Shown: positions 24,417-32,588, counted from the stretch's first letter. The stretch: 34,098 nucleotides of DNA from an uncultured Eubacteriales bacterium (GCA_902492655.1 CABUMF010000020.1:1-34098); one strand, 5' to 3'. Notes: generated by a model from the letters alone, not told the origin. Program-made: numbers and translations.

Positions 24417-25784
24417 TTAATTTTTTTGAAAATGATACAAAATTGTACCGTGATCCGAAAATTCTTCGGTTACGGTAAAGTCATTTTCAAGCGCTTCAAA
24501 CAAACCGTCTACTCGGCGTCCGATGCGATGCGACACTACTATATAACCTGAATTATGAGACTTTATTTCTTCAATATCAGGATTGTATTCCTCAAAATAT
24601 CCGTTTCCGAGCATAGTGTTTTCGGGAACCTCGTAATTCATTCTGTAGCAATAGGTAGGAACGCTGTGAACATAGACATATATAAATTCATCCTTATCCT
24701 TTAAGTAATCCACAACCGGATTAAGGTTGTCCCCTTCTATATAAACGCTTTCGGGGCTTCTGTAGTCATATATACCGCTTACGGATAATATAAGCGCAAG
24801 CGAAACAACAATCTCGGCAAATCCCTGAAGACTGAAAAATACAAATGCGAGAATAATAAGAAGCGGATATGCAAAAAGCCAAATTCTTTCCGAAACAGGG
24901 AAAAAGCCTAAGGATGACGCAACAAAGCACAACGCAAAGCCTATGAATGTGACTGCAATTTCGGGCTTTTTTATTTTTGATATGCAAAAAAGTGCGACAA
25001 GCGAAATTATTCCAACCGGCTTTGCAAGAAGCATCAGCATATCAAAAGCATTCTTAAGCTCCGCCTTTGAATTTATTAAAAGCGGAAATCTCATGTTTTC
25101 CCAATATGCCGTCATATCTCCGTTTTCAATAACCGGCTTGAGCCAAAAAACAAAGTAAATTCCAAAGCTTAATGCCAGCACCGCACCGCCGATCAATGTT
25201 TTTACGGGTTTTTTGATATTCTTTGCAAGCTCAAAAATAATAATTCCGGCAATAAAAATACAAGCCGGATTTGAAAGCCAAATCATAATAGCAAAAATAG
25301 CTGTCAGTACAGCAAAATTCAATTTTTTTGAGTTGTAAAGCGAATAAAGGAGTAAAACCCCGAGCACCGCCGCGCAATCGGTCATATACGGCTTAAACTC
25401 GCATGAATATCTCAAGAGTATGCCACAACCCGAAACGCACGCACAGACCGCATACGGGCGTTTTACGCACAGCCTTTCGGCAAGAAAATATGAAAGAACT
25501 ATTACCGCAATGTACGATATGAACGAAAACAGCCGAAGCGTAACCTCGGAGTTTCCCAAAGCAAGCGTCAAAAGCTTTACGGCATAAAGATAAAGCACCG
25601 GAGCGGACTGCGTAAGGTCAAGAGGCTTTGATATAAGCGTCCCCAATGACCTGTTGGAAACCGACCATGCAAGCATTCCTTCATCGAGCCACAACGAGCG
25701 TCCCGAAAACAGAAGCCGTGCCGAAACCACCACCCCCACAAGCGTAATCAAAATGAATATTAAATTTAAAATCCTGTTTTTCAT
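24417..25784 (-). CDS. GT39-like multi-spanning glycosyltransferase
   Basis: A 455-residue polytopic membrane protein with about ten or more hydrophobic segments. Near the N-terminus, after the first helix, SLWLDEGMLAWSVS carries the acidic DE pair in the first periplasmic loop typical of the dolichyl/undecaprenyl-phosphate sugar transferases (PMT_2/ArnT-like, GT-C fold). A soluble C-terminal piece (about residues 345-455) ends the protein. The acceptor and donor are unknown; it probably moves a sugar from a polyprenyl phosphate to a surface glycan, protein or lipid. It has its own promoter, AGGTGA before the ATG, and 103 bases separate it from the next gene. No terminator is visible after it. 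Confidence 0.75.
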   Translation of the reverse strand: MKNRILNLIFILITLVGVVVSARLLFSGRSLWLDEGMLAWSVSNRSLGTLISKPLDLTQSAPVLYLYAVKLLTLALGNSEVTLRLFSFISYIAVIVLSYFLAERLCVKRPYAVCACVSGCGILLRYSCEFKPYMTDCAAVLGVLLLYSLYNSKKLNFAVLTAIFAIMIWLSNPACIFIAGIIIFELAKNIKKPVKTLIGGAVLALSFGIYFVFWLKPVIENGDMTAYWENMRFPLLINSKAELKNAFDMLMLLAKPVGIISLVALFCISKIKKPEIAVTFIGFALCFVASSLGFFPVSERIWLFAYPLLIILAFVFFSLQGFAEIVVSLALILSVSGIYDYRSPESVYIEGDNLNPVVDYLKDKDEFIYVYVHSVPTYCYRMNYEVPENTMLGNGYFEEYNPDIEEIKSHNSGYIVVSHRIGRRVDGLFEALENDFTVTEEFSDHGTILYHFQKN

Positions 25785-25802
25785 TCAAATTCACCTAAAT
25801 AG

Positions 25803-25831
25803 ATTTTATCATATTTTGCTTTACAAATCAA
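25803..25831 (-). promoter_or_regulatory. Promoter of the GT39-like gene
   Basis: On the minus strand TTGATT (25831-25826), a 17-base spacer and TAAAAT (25808-25803) preceded by TGA, an extended -10 form. It lies about 20 bases before the start at 25784. Confidence 0.65.
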
Positions 25832-25838
25832 TATTTTA

Positions 25839-25867
25839 TTGACTTTTTTTAGAGTATGATATATAAT
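25839..25867 (+). promoter_or_regulatory. Promoter of the DUF378 gene
   Basis: TTGACT (25839-25844), a 17-base spacer and consensus TATAAT (25862-25867). It gives a leader of about 75 bases before the ATG at 25949. The leader holds an 8-base AT-rich inverted repeat, AATATTTT (25881-25888) and AAAATATT (25916-25923), around a GGG/CCC pair. Divergent from the GT39-like promoter. Confidence 0.8.
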
Positions 25868-25948
25868 TTATCAATAGTTGAATATTTTTTCGCCGATTGG
25901 GATACATTAACCCTGAAAATATTATTGAATTGTGAAAAGAGGGTTATT

Positions 25949-26152
25949 ATGATTGATATCATATCACTTGTGCTTGTGATTATCGGCGCATTGAACTGGG
26001 GATCCATCGGTCTTTTCGGTTTTGACATCGTAGGTGCGATATTCGGCGGTCAAGGGGCAATAATCAGCAAGATAATTTTTACTCTTGTCGGTCTTGCCGG
26101 TCTATGGTCGATTTCGCTGTTGTTCAAAGAAAAACACGCAAATCAATCTTAA
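25949..26152 (+). CDS. DUF378 family small membrane protein
   Basis: A 67-residue protein with two hydrophobic helices. The stretch ISLVLVIIGALNWGSIGLFG, with the conserved ALNW and GL motifs, and a second helix before LLFKEKHANQS are characteristic of DUF378 (YuzA-like) proteins, whose function is unknown. A longer in-frame start at 25856 would overlap the promoter, so the ATG at 25949 is chosen, with AGAGGG five bases upstream. It is followed by a strong terminator and then closely by a Toprim gene. Its promoter is strong, suggesting high expression. Confidence 0.85.
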   Translation: MIDIISLVLVIIGALNWGSIGLFGFDIVGAIFGGQGAIISKIIFTLVGLAGLWSISLLFKEKHANQS

Positions 26153-26154
26153 TG

Positions 26155-26182
26155 AAAAAGCACTCTTTGGAGTGCTTTTTTT
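26155..26182 (+). terminator. Rho-independent terminator after the DUF378 gene
   Basis: AAAAAGCACTC (26155-26165) pairs with GAGTGCTTTTT (26170-26180) over the loop TTTG, followed by more T. The stop codon of DUF378 is three bases before the stem. The next gene starts only 15 bases after the U run. Confidence 0.88.
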
Positions 26183-26197
26183 CACGGGAGCGGAAAT

Positions 26198-26803
26198 ATG
26201 AAAATAAAAGAAGCGATTATAGTTGAAGGAAAATATGATAAAATCCGTCTGCAAAGCTTTCTCGACGCACATATTATTGCGACAACGGGCTTTGATATTT
26301 TCAAAAACACAGAAACGAAGGAATACATAAAAAAGCTTGCAATGACAAAAGGCATTGTAATCCTCACCGATTCGGATTATGCAGGATTCAGAATAAGGAA
26401 CTATATAAAATCGTTTGTTGATGAAAAATATATTCTGAACGCCTACATCCCCGAAATAAAAGGAAAGGAAAAAAGAAAAAGCAAGCCTTCAAGCGAAGGT
26501 CTTTTGGGAGTTGAAGGGATAGACAACGCTCAGATTCTGCAAGCCCTAAAAGGTGCAGGCTGCACTATTGATGATAAAAAAGAAAAATCGGAAAGCCCGA
26601 TAACAAAAATCATGCTTTATAATGACGGCTTTATAGGCGGCGAAAACAGCTGTGATAAGCGAAAAGATTTATGCGAATACTTCGGTATTCCAACAAAAAT
26701 TTCAACAAATGCACTTATAAAAGCACTTAATTCGGTGACAACCCTTGAAAAATATATGAAATTTAAGGAAATTGAAGAAATTAAAAGAAAACAAGAGCAA
26801 TAG
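26198..26803 (+). CDS. Toprim/DUF4093 protein, RNase M5-like
   Basis: A 201-residue cytoplasmic protein with an N-terminal Toprim domain: Glu10 in IIVEGKYD and Asp58/Asp60 in ILTDSDYAGFRIR are the metal-binding acids. Downstream, GLLGVEGIDNAQILQALKGA and KIMLYNDGFIGGENSCDKR match the DUF4093 region of clostridial RNase M5-like proteins. RNase M5 (RnmV) trims 5S rRNA precursor in Firmicutes, with ribosomal protein L18; that role is inferred, and other ribosomal or RNA targets are possible. It starts 15 bases after a terminator with GGGAG before its ATG; no separate promoter is visible. An 8-base imperfect hairpin (26803-26837) follows its stop. Confidence 0.82.
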   Translation: MKIKEAIIVEGKYDKIRLQSFLDAHIIATTGFDIFKNTETKEYIKKLAMTKGIVILTDSDYAGFRIRNYIKSFVDEKYILNAYIPEIKGKEKRKSKPSSEGLLGVEGIDNAQILQALKGAGCTIDDKKEKSESPITKIMLYNDGFIGGENSCDKRKDLCEYFGIPTKISTNALIKALNSVTTLEKYMKFKEIEEIKRKQEQ

Positions 26804-26858
26804 GAAGAAAATATATATAAAGTCACAAATTTCTTCCGTATTCAATAAAATTCAGAGG

Positions 26859-26887
26859 TTGCAGAAAAGTCAAAAAAGGTCTATTAT
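26859..26887 (+). promoter_or_regulatory. groESL promoter
   Basis: TTGCAG (26859-26864), a 17-base spacer and TATTAT (26882-26887) upstream of the CIRCE element, so repressor binding would cover the transcription start. Confidence 0.7.
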
Positions 26888-26891
26888 AGCA

Positions 26892-26918
26892 TTAGCACTT
26901 GAAGGTGTTGAGTGCTAA
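26892..26918 (+). promoter_or_regulatory. CIRCE element (HrcA operator)
   Basis: TTAGCACTT (26892-26900), nine bases, then GAGTGCTAA (26910-26918). This is the CIRCE inverted repeat except that the left arm ends in T rather than C, one mismatch. HrcA would bind here and repress groESL; hrcA itself is not in the window. Confidence 0.93.
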
Positions 26919-26953
26919 TTGTGGATGTAAATTATTTTAGGAGGTAATACATT

Positions 26954-27238
26954 ATGAAAATCAAACCACTTGCTGACAGAGTTGTAATCAAAATGCTCGA
27001 GAGCGAAGAAACAACGAAAAGCGGCATTATTCTTGCAGGCGCTGCAAAGGAAAAGCCTCAGATGGCTGAAATCGTTGCAGTAGGCCCCGGCGGAATTGTT
27101 GACGGCAAAGAAGTTAAAATGGAGCTTAAAGTCGGAGATAAGGTTATCACATCAAAGTATGCGGGAACCGAAGTTAAGCTTGATGATGTTGAATACACTA
27201 TATTAAGACAGAGCGACGTTTTGGCTAAGGTAGAATAA
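26954..27238 (+). CDS. groES: Co-chaperonin GroES
   Basis: A 94-residue co-chaperonin that caps GroEL in protein folding. KPLADRVVIKMLESEETTKSG is the family N-terminus, the mobile loop KSGIILAGAAKEKPQ is present, and the C-terminus carries GDKVITSKYAGTEVKLDDVEY. Strong AGGAGG upstream of the ATG. First gene of the groESL operon, 36 bases after the CIRCE element, so heat-shock control by HrcA is expected. Confidence 0.97.
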   Translation: MKIKPLADRVVIKMLESEETTKSGIILAGAAKEKPQMAEIVAVGPGGIVDGKEVKMELKVGDKVITSKYAGTEVKLDDVEYTILRQSDVLAKVE

Positions 27239-27255
27239 TTTAGGAGGTTAGAGTT

Positions 27256-28878
27256 ATGGCTAAGGAAATTTTATACGGAGAAGACGCAAGAAAAGCCCTT
27301 GAAAAAGGTGTGAACCAGCTTGCAGACACAGTTAAAATCACACTGGGACCGAAGGGTAGAAATGTTGTTCTCGATAAAAAATACGGTTCACCCCTCATCA
27401 CAAATGACGGTGTTACTATCGCAAAGGAAATTGAACTTGAAGACCCCTTTGAAAACATGGGCGCTCAGCTTGTAAAGGAAGTTTCGACAAAGACAAACGA
27501 TGTTGCCGGTGACGGTACAACAACTGCTACCGTTCTTGCACAGGCTCTTATCAGAGAAGGTCTTAAGAATGTTGCCGCAGGCGCAAATCCTATGGTTCTC
27601 AAAAAAGGCATCATGGGCGCAACGGAAGCGGCTGTTAAAGAAATCAAAGCCGCAAGCACTCCTGTTTCGGGCAAAAACGATATTACAAGAGTTGCTTCCG
27701 TTTCTTCCGCAAATGAAGTAATCGGTGAGCTCATTGCTGACGCTATGGAAAAGGTTACAAGCGACGGCGTTATCACGGTTGAAGAATCAAAGACTGCAGA
27801 AACATACTCGGATGTAGTTGAAGGTATGCAGTTTGACAGAGGTTACATTTCTCCTTACATGGCAACCGATACCGAAAAAATGGAAGCGGTTATTGATGAC
27901 GCTTACATTCTCATTACAGATAAGAAGATTTCCAACATTCAGGAAATTCTTCCCCTCTTGGAGCAGATTGCACAGCAGGGCAAAAAGCTCGTTATCATCG
28001 CAGAGGATGTTGAAGGCGAAGCTCTCACAACTCTCGTACTTAACAGACTCAGAGGTACATTCGTATGCGTAGCTGTTAAGGCTCCGGGCTTTGGCGACAG
28101 AAGGAAGGCAATGCTTGAGGATATTGCAATTCTTACAGGCGGTCAGGTAATTTCCGACGAACTCGGTCTTGAGCTCAAGGAAACCACTGTTGACCAGCTC
28201 GGTCGTGCACGCCAGGTTAAGGTTCAGAAGGAAAACACCATTATCGTTGACGGTTTGGGCGATTCCGATGCAATAAGCGCAAGAGTTGCACAGATTAAGG
28301 CTCAGATCGGTGAAACAACCTCCGATTTCGATAAAGAAAAGCTTCAGGAAAGACTTGCTAAGCTTTCCGGCGGTGTTGCTGTAATCAAGGTTGGTGCTGC
28401 AACAGAAACCGAAATGAAGGAAATGAAGCTCAGAATCGAAGACGCTCTCGCAGCTACAAAGGCGGCAGTTGAGGAAGGTATTGTTTCCGGTGGCGGAACT
28501 GCTTACATCAACGCTATGGACGCTGTTGAAGAATACATCGGAACCGTTGAAGGCGACGAAAGAACAGGCGCAAAGATTGTTCTTCGTGCTTTGGAGGAAC
28601 CCGTTAGACAGATTGCCGCAAACGCAGGACTTGAAGGTTCGGTTATTGTAAACAGAATCAGAGAATCCGAAAAAGGCATAGGCTACAACGCTCTTACCGA
28701 AAAATATGTTGATATGGTTAAGGAAGGCATAGTAGACCCTGCAAAGGTTACACGCTCGGCACTTGAAAACGCAGCAAGCGTTGCTTCTATGCTCCTTACA
28801 ACAGAAAGCATAGTTGCCGACAAGCCTGCTCCCGAGCCTCCGGCTCCCAACCCTGCAATGGGCGGCGGAATGTATTAA
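27256..28878 (+). CDS. groEL: Chaperonin GroEL (Hsp60)
   Basis: A 540-residue ATP-dependent chaperonin forming double heptameric rings. The equatorial nucleotide-binding motifs GPKGRNVVLDKKYG and DVAGDGTTTATVLAQ are conserved, RGYISPYM and the apical helices follow, and the C-terminus ends PNPAMGGGMY, a shortened version of the usual Gly-Gly-Met tail. Normal length. It begins 17 bases after groES with AGGAGG upstream, and is followed by a strong terminator. Codon use is richer in highly expressed codons than its neighbours, with frequent GTT, GCT and AAG. Confidence 0.99.
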   Translation: MAKEILYGEDARKALEKGVNQLADTVKITLGPKGRNVVLDKKYGSPLITNDGVTIAKEIELEDPFENMGAQLVKEVSTKTNDVAGDGTTTATVLAQALIREGLKNVAAGANPMVLKKGIMGATEAAVKEIKAASTPVSGKNDITRVASVSSANEVIGELIADAMEKVTSDGVITVEESKTAETYSDVVEGMQFDRGYISPYMATDTEKMEAVIDDAYILITDKKISNIQEILPLLEQIAQQGKKLVIIAEDVEGEALTTLVLNRLRGTFVCVAVKAPGFGDRRKAMLEDIAILTGGQVISDELGLELKETTVDQLGRARQVKVQKENTIIVDGLGDSDAISARVAQIKAQIGETTSDFDKEKLQERLAKLSGGVAVIKVGAATETEMKEMKLRIEDALAATKAAVEEGIVSGGGTAYINAMDAVEEYIGTVEGDERTGAKIVLRALEEPVRQIAANAGLEGSVIVNRIRESEKGIGYNALTEKYVDMVKEGIVDPAKVTRSALENAASVASMLLTTESIVADKPAPEPPAPNPAMGGGMY

Positions 28879-28897
28879 TTCCCGAAATAAATAAGTT

Positions 28898-28933
28898 CAG
28901 GCGACCGTTTTGTTGCGGTCGCCTGATTTTTTT
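28898..28933 (+). terminator. Rho-independent terminator of groESL
   Basis: CAGGCGACCG (28898-28907) pairs perfectly with CGGTCGCCTG (28916-28925) over an eight-base loop, followed by ATTTTTTTAT. On the minus strand the stem is followed by AACTTATTTATTTC, so it may also help end the convergent YcdB/SLH transcript. Confidence 0.93.
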
Positions 28934-30947
28934 ATATGTTAAGATAATTGTAAATCATTATGAGTGCCTGAGCCCTTGTCAGAACGCCGTCCGGAATAAA
29001 ATTGCCGTTTCCGTCACCGCTTAATATATTAAGACCGGCAAGAATGCTTGCATAGCCCACATCGTTTTTTATATCGTTGAACATAGGTCTGTAAATGTCC
29101 AGCTTTGCAATATTGCCATACCCCATTGCACGGGCTATGAATTTTGCCGCATCAATTCGAGTTACATTTCCGTCGGCATTCTTTTCCTCGGGCAATATAA
29201 AATCCGAACACTCATAAATCCACTCATAGTCAATATCGTCCGAAATTAAAATATTTCCGTTATCCTTAATTACATTTAACACAAGTGCCGCAAATTCCTT
29301 TTGCAAAACAGGCTCATCGGGCTTCAATTCTCCTCCGGCAAAGCCTATATCCGCCTGCAAAAGTGCATTTGCCGCGCCTTCCGCATAATGCCTTGTAACA
29401 TCGCCGTAATCTTCAAGCTCCGACACGGTAAAGCCTTCGTACTCGCCCGTTTTTGCATCAACGATACCTGCTCCGTCCAAAAAGCTGTAGCAAAGCTTGT
29501 ATTCTTCGGATTCGCCGTCATATATATAACAGATTTCGTAATCGGCGTTGGAAAGAAGAATTTCTTCCGCCTCGTCCTTTGTGATAACATTTTCAACAGA
29601 CGGGAAAGTTTCGTCCGTATATGATATATTGTAGTGTGTAACCTTTTTAGAATCGGGATTTACCGAAATGCTGACGGTATCAATATCAACAGGTATGTCA
29701 TTAACATATCTTTGATACAGGCAATCTCCGTTTTCGGTGTTTTCCAATTTGTACTCACCGTATTTTTTCGGAGCAAGCTCTCGCAAAGCATTATCCGCTG
29801 TTTTTGCGGCATCCTCATCTGAAATTTCGGAAGCCTTACCATCGCTTTCGGAATAGGAAAAAGCATTAAAGTTTGTAATCTCACCGCTTTCGGCATCAAC
29901 ACTTGCATAGAATCCTCTATAAAAGCCGTCTTTTTCCGAATTGTCGCTATATCTGAAACTGTATTGCCTTTTTTCGCCGTATCCGGATTTTGTCAGGCTT
30001 TTGGAAACATCCTCGAATTTCACATAAGGAAAGTCGGCGCACTTTATATTCATAACTGTATTGAACGCCTTTTCGGGAGAAATAAGCTTTTCTATATTTT
30101 CGATTTCATCAATTTCCGCATCCGAAAAACCGTTACCCGCATAATCCGATGCGGTAGAATAAGCGGATTCTTCCTTATATAAAGGAATTGCGTAATCATC
30201 GCTGCACGAAACAGTTTCACCTGTTAAGGCACTTATGTACTTATCTTCGCCTACCGTACGATATTTGGGAGAAATCGTTCTTTTTTCCTCTTTATTATCA
30301 TCAAGCTCGTAATCCACCGAATAATAAAGCTCCGCGCCGAGCTTTTCCTTAAAGCTTTTTAACGCTTCTTCTTTGGAAATTACATCGCCGGTTTCATACT
30401 TGTTTTCATTATTAAAGCCGTGAATATAAAAACTCAAAAGCTTTTTGCCGGTAAGGTCTATTTCAATCATCCCTCCGGTATTTTTTATGGGATAACCGTT
30501 TTTGCACAAAGTAATATCAAAGCTTACCTCCCTTGAGTTCACAAATGGAGAGCCGAACTTTATATCATCAAAAATATCGGGATTAAGCTGCTTTACGAAA
30601 TTCTCCGCAGAAACCCTGTATTCATCCTTTGTTAGCATCTGAGAAATCGGAACGGACTTTTCGCTGTCATCATAATAACTGTACCTCAATATCGTGCCGT
30701 CCGCCAATGCCGTAACATAAAGACAAGCACCGGTTTCGGTGTTTTGCCAATCAAAATTAAACTGCTGTTCTTCGCCTTCATAATAATGACTGCCGCTTTC
30801 AAAGCTGTCATACTCATCGGTGTTTCCGATTCGTGATTTGACTGTTTCAAGCACCCTCTTCATATCCTCCGAATCCGCCGCAAACGCCTCGGACATCATG
30901 CCTACCGTCAAAATAACGCAAAGAATGATTGATAATAGTTTTTTCAT
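28932..30947 (-). CDS. Secreted YcdB/YcdC-domain protein with C-terminal SLH repeats
   Basis: A 671-residue exported protein. The N-terminus (MKKLLSIILCVILTVGMMSEAF) is a signal peptide with probable cleavage near AFAAD. The long middle section (about 30-530) contains repeated strand-rich units with PepSY/YcdB-like character, such as KEEALKSFKEKLG, SPEKAFNTVMN and KDEAEEILLS. The end has about two S-layer homology repeats: LQKEFAALVLNVI and MFNDIKNDVGYASILAGLNI, then SGDGNGNFIPDGVLTRAQAL. Likely cell-surface attached via wall polymer. YcdB-type domains are suspected to bind or inhibit peptidases or peptides, but no activity is known here. GGAGGG precedes the ATG; no convincing promoter is seen in the 120-base gap. 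Confidence 0.85.
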   Translation of the reverse strand: MKKLLSIILCVILTVGMMSEAFAADSEDMKRVLETVKSRIGNTDEYDSFESGSHYYEGEEQQFNFDWQNTETGACLYVTALADGTILRYSYYDDSEKSVPISQMLTKDEYRVSAENFVKQLNPDIFDDIKFGSPFVNSREVSFDITLCKNGYPIKNTGGMIEIDLTGKKLLSFYIHGFNNENKYETGDVISKEEALKSFKEKLGAELYYSVDYELDDNKEEKRTISPKYRTVGEDKYISALTGETVSCSDDYAIPLYKEESAYSTASDYAGNGFSDAEIDEIENIEKLISPEKAFNTVMNIKCADFPYVKFEDVSKSLTKSGYGEKRQYSFRYSDNSEKDGFYRGFYASVDAESGEITNFNAFSYSESDGKASEISDEDAAKTADNALRELAPKKYGEYKLENTENGDCLYQRYVNDIPVDIDTVSISVNPDSKKVTHYNISYTDETFPSVENVITKDEAEEILLSNADYEICYIYDGESEEYKLCYSFLDGAGIVDAKTGEYEGFTVSELEDYGDVTRHYAEGAANALLQADIGFAGGELKPDEPVLQKEFAALVLNVIKDNGNILISDDIDYEWIYECSDFILPEEKNADGNVTRIDAAKFIARAMGYGNIAKLDIYRPMFNDIKNDVGYASILAGLNILSGDGNGNFIPDGVLTRAQALIMIYNYLNI

Positions 30948-31020
30948 AAAAAACCCTCCGTCTTAAATAGTTTTCGTATATAATACCTTCCAAAAGCGGA
31001 AAAAGTTTCATTTTTTTGAA

Positions 31021-31053
31021 AAAACCCGTGCAAACAGAATTTACACGGGTTTT
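31021..31053 (-). terminator. Rho-independent terminator of the stand-alone Gfo/Idh gene
   Basis: On the minus strand AAAACCCGTG (31053-31044), a 13-base loop, and CACGGGTTTT (31030-31021), followed by further T and C. The stem is 10 bases, and it lies 15 bases after the stop at 31068. Confidence 0.85.
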
Positions 31054-31067
31054 CGTATTCGATAAAA

Positions 31068-32234
31068 TTAAACCTCGGGGATTTCGATTTCGATTTCGTG
31101 ACCGAGCTCGGCAGACTTGCAAATACCCGAAAGGATTGCCTGATTGTAAATAATCTGGCTTGTGGGAACGGGAGCCTTTCCGCCTTCCTTAACCGCATCA
31201 ATGAAAGAACGAAGCTTTTCACGGAAGCAGTTAACATTGCTGTCCTTCATGGGAACCTTGTATTCAATCTGTTCGCCTGCAACTTCCTTGTAAATTACAA
31301 GATCGCCGCCGATTGAACCGTTCCAGCAGTTTGTGGAAGGAATTCTGAGACCTGCCTTTGTACCGAGAATAAGCGTATCTCCGGGAGTGTCAATATTGAG
31401 TGCCCAAGAAATTCTGAAGTCCAAAATAAGGTCGCCTTCCATACGAACAAAACCTGCCGCAAAATCGTCAACTCCGAACTTTGAAGCATACTCATGATGC
31501 TCGCCGTAGCCTACATAGTTGGGATCTGTTCCGAAATAAGCGGATTTGTAGCCTGTAACAGTCAGAGGCTTCGGATATCCGATTGCATTGAGAACCATAT
31601 CGAGAGAATAGCAGCCGATGTCACCGAGAGCACCGATACCGCCGGTTTCCTTTTCGATAAAGGTTGTACCGTAGGGTGTGGGAATACCTCTTCTTCTTCC
31701 GCCACCTGTCTGAATATAATAGATTTTACCAAGCTCACCGCTTTCGCAAATCTTCTTAACCATCTTCATGTTGGGATCGAATCTGGGCTGGAAACCGATT
31801 GTGATAATCTTACCGCTTTCCTTTTCTGCCTTCATGATTTCAATGCCCTCTTCCAATGTAACGCACATCGGCTTTTCAAGCATAACATGTACGCCCTTTT
31901 TAAGAGCATAAATTGCACATTCCGCATGAGTGCAGTTATATGTACAAACACTTACGGCGTCAAGCTTAAGGCTTTCGTCATCAAGCATTTCCTTATGGCT
32001 GCCGTAGCACTTTGCGCCCTCAACACCGAATTTTTTAAAGAAAGCTTCAGCCTTACCGGGAACAAGGTCTGCGCCTGCAACAATTTCAACATCGGGCAAT
32101 TCCTTGTAGTTTTTGACGTGCGCCTCTGCTATCCAGCCTGTACCGATAATTCCGACTCTGACTTTTCTGCCGGAGTCTGTTTTCTTTTCGTCGTCGACGA
32201 TTTGATCAAATCTGTCGAGAATGTTATCTGCCAT
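31068..32234 (-). CDS. Gfo/Idh/MocA family oxidoreductase (stand-alone copy)
   Basis: A 388-residue sugar dehydrogenase-type protein. It has an unusual hydrophilic N-terminal extension of about 25 residues (DNILDRFDQIVDDEKKTDSG) before the Rossmann motif GIIGTGWIAEAH, then VHVMLEKPM with the EKP lysine. The C-terminal domain contains GGIGALGDIGCYSLDMVLN, where the usual H-x3-D pattern reads C-x3-D. The ATG at 32234 has GGAGGAC upstream; an in-frame start at 32273 would lie in the promoter. It is monocistronic with its own promoter and terminator, downstream of spoIIID but separated by its own promoter. Substrate unknown; role in polyol or sugar oxidation likely. Confidence 0.85.
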   Translation of the reverse strand: MADNILDRFDQIVDDEKKTDSGRKVRVGIIGTGWIAEAHVKNYKELPDVEIVAGADLVPGKAEAFFKKFGVEGAKCYGSHKEMLDDESLKLDAVSVCTYNCTHAECAIYALKKGVHVMLEKPMCVTLEEGIEIMKAEKESGKIITIGFQPRFDPNMKMVKKICESGELGKIYYIQTGGGRRRGIPTPYGTTFIEKETGGIGALGDIGCYSLDMVLNAIGYPKPLTVTGYKSAYFGTDPNYVGYGEHHEYASKFGVDDFAAGFVRMEGDLILDFRISWALNIDTPGDTLILGTKAGLRIPSTNCWNGSIGGDLVIYKEVAGEQIEYKVPMKDSNVNCFREKLRSFIDAVKEGGKAPVPTSQIIYNQAILSGICKSAELGHEIEIEIPEV

Positions 32235-32271
32235 TGCTTTGTCCTCCAAAAATATAATTTTTTGTAACTTC

Positions 32272-32300
32272 ATATTACCACACTTTTTAAAAAAAGTAAA
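32272..32300 (-). promoter_or_regulatory. Promoter of the stand-alone Gfo/Idh gene
   Basis: On the minus strand TTTACT (32300-32295), a 17-base spacer and TAATAT (32277-32272), preceded by TGTGG. It is about 40 bases before the ATG at 32234 and within the region just past the spoIIID stop. Confidence 0.6.
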
Positions 32301-32318
32301 CCCCTATTTTTCAATTCG

Positions 32319-32588
32319 TCAATTTTTACAATTTTGGTGGTTTCTTTCAGCGTATTTGCGCTTTGTTGCCAGTCCGCCTCGTATATGCCTTTCGGATTTG
32401 TTTTCTGCAAGCACCTCCGCAACCATTTCATGCAGAATACGGTCGATTTTTTCAAGGCGGACGGTCACATCCTTATGTACGGTCGATTTGGATATGCCGA
32501 ATATTTTGGCGGCATCCCTTACGGTGGTTCTTTTTTGAACAATATATTCTCCCAAAAGGACTGCTCTTTTCTCTATATAATCATTCAT
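32319..32588 (-). CDS. spoIIID: SpoIIID, mother-cell sporulation regulator
   Basis: An 89-residue DNA-binding protein that activates and represses many mother-cell genes after engulfment and helps switch from sigma-E to sigma-K. The helix-turn-helix is clear at residues 21-45 (TTVRDAAKIFGISKSTVHKD), followed by VTVRLEKIDRILHEMVAEVL and RHIRGGLATKRKYA, a signature of the family. Normal length. The ATG is preceded by GGTGAGGG. Its presence shows that this organism belongs to a spore-forming lineage. A sigma-E-like promoter lies directly upstream. Nearby spo genes such as spoIIQ or mbl are not in the window. Confidence 0.96.
   Translation of the reverse strand: MNDYIEKRAVLLGEYIVQKRTTVRDAAKIFGISKSTVHKDVTVRLEKIDRILHEMVAEVLAENKSERHIRGGLATKRKYAERNHQNCKN

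Noticed and set aside
31494..32267. A 257-codon plus-strand open frame over the stand-alone Gfo/Idh gene.
   Set aside because: Antisense to the EKP and Rossmann motifs; cysteine and phenylalanine-rich composition typical of a shadow frame.
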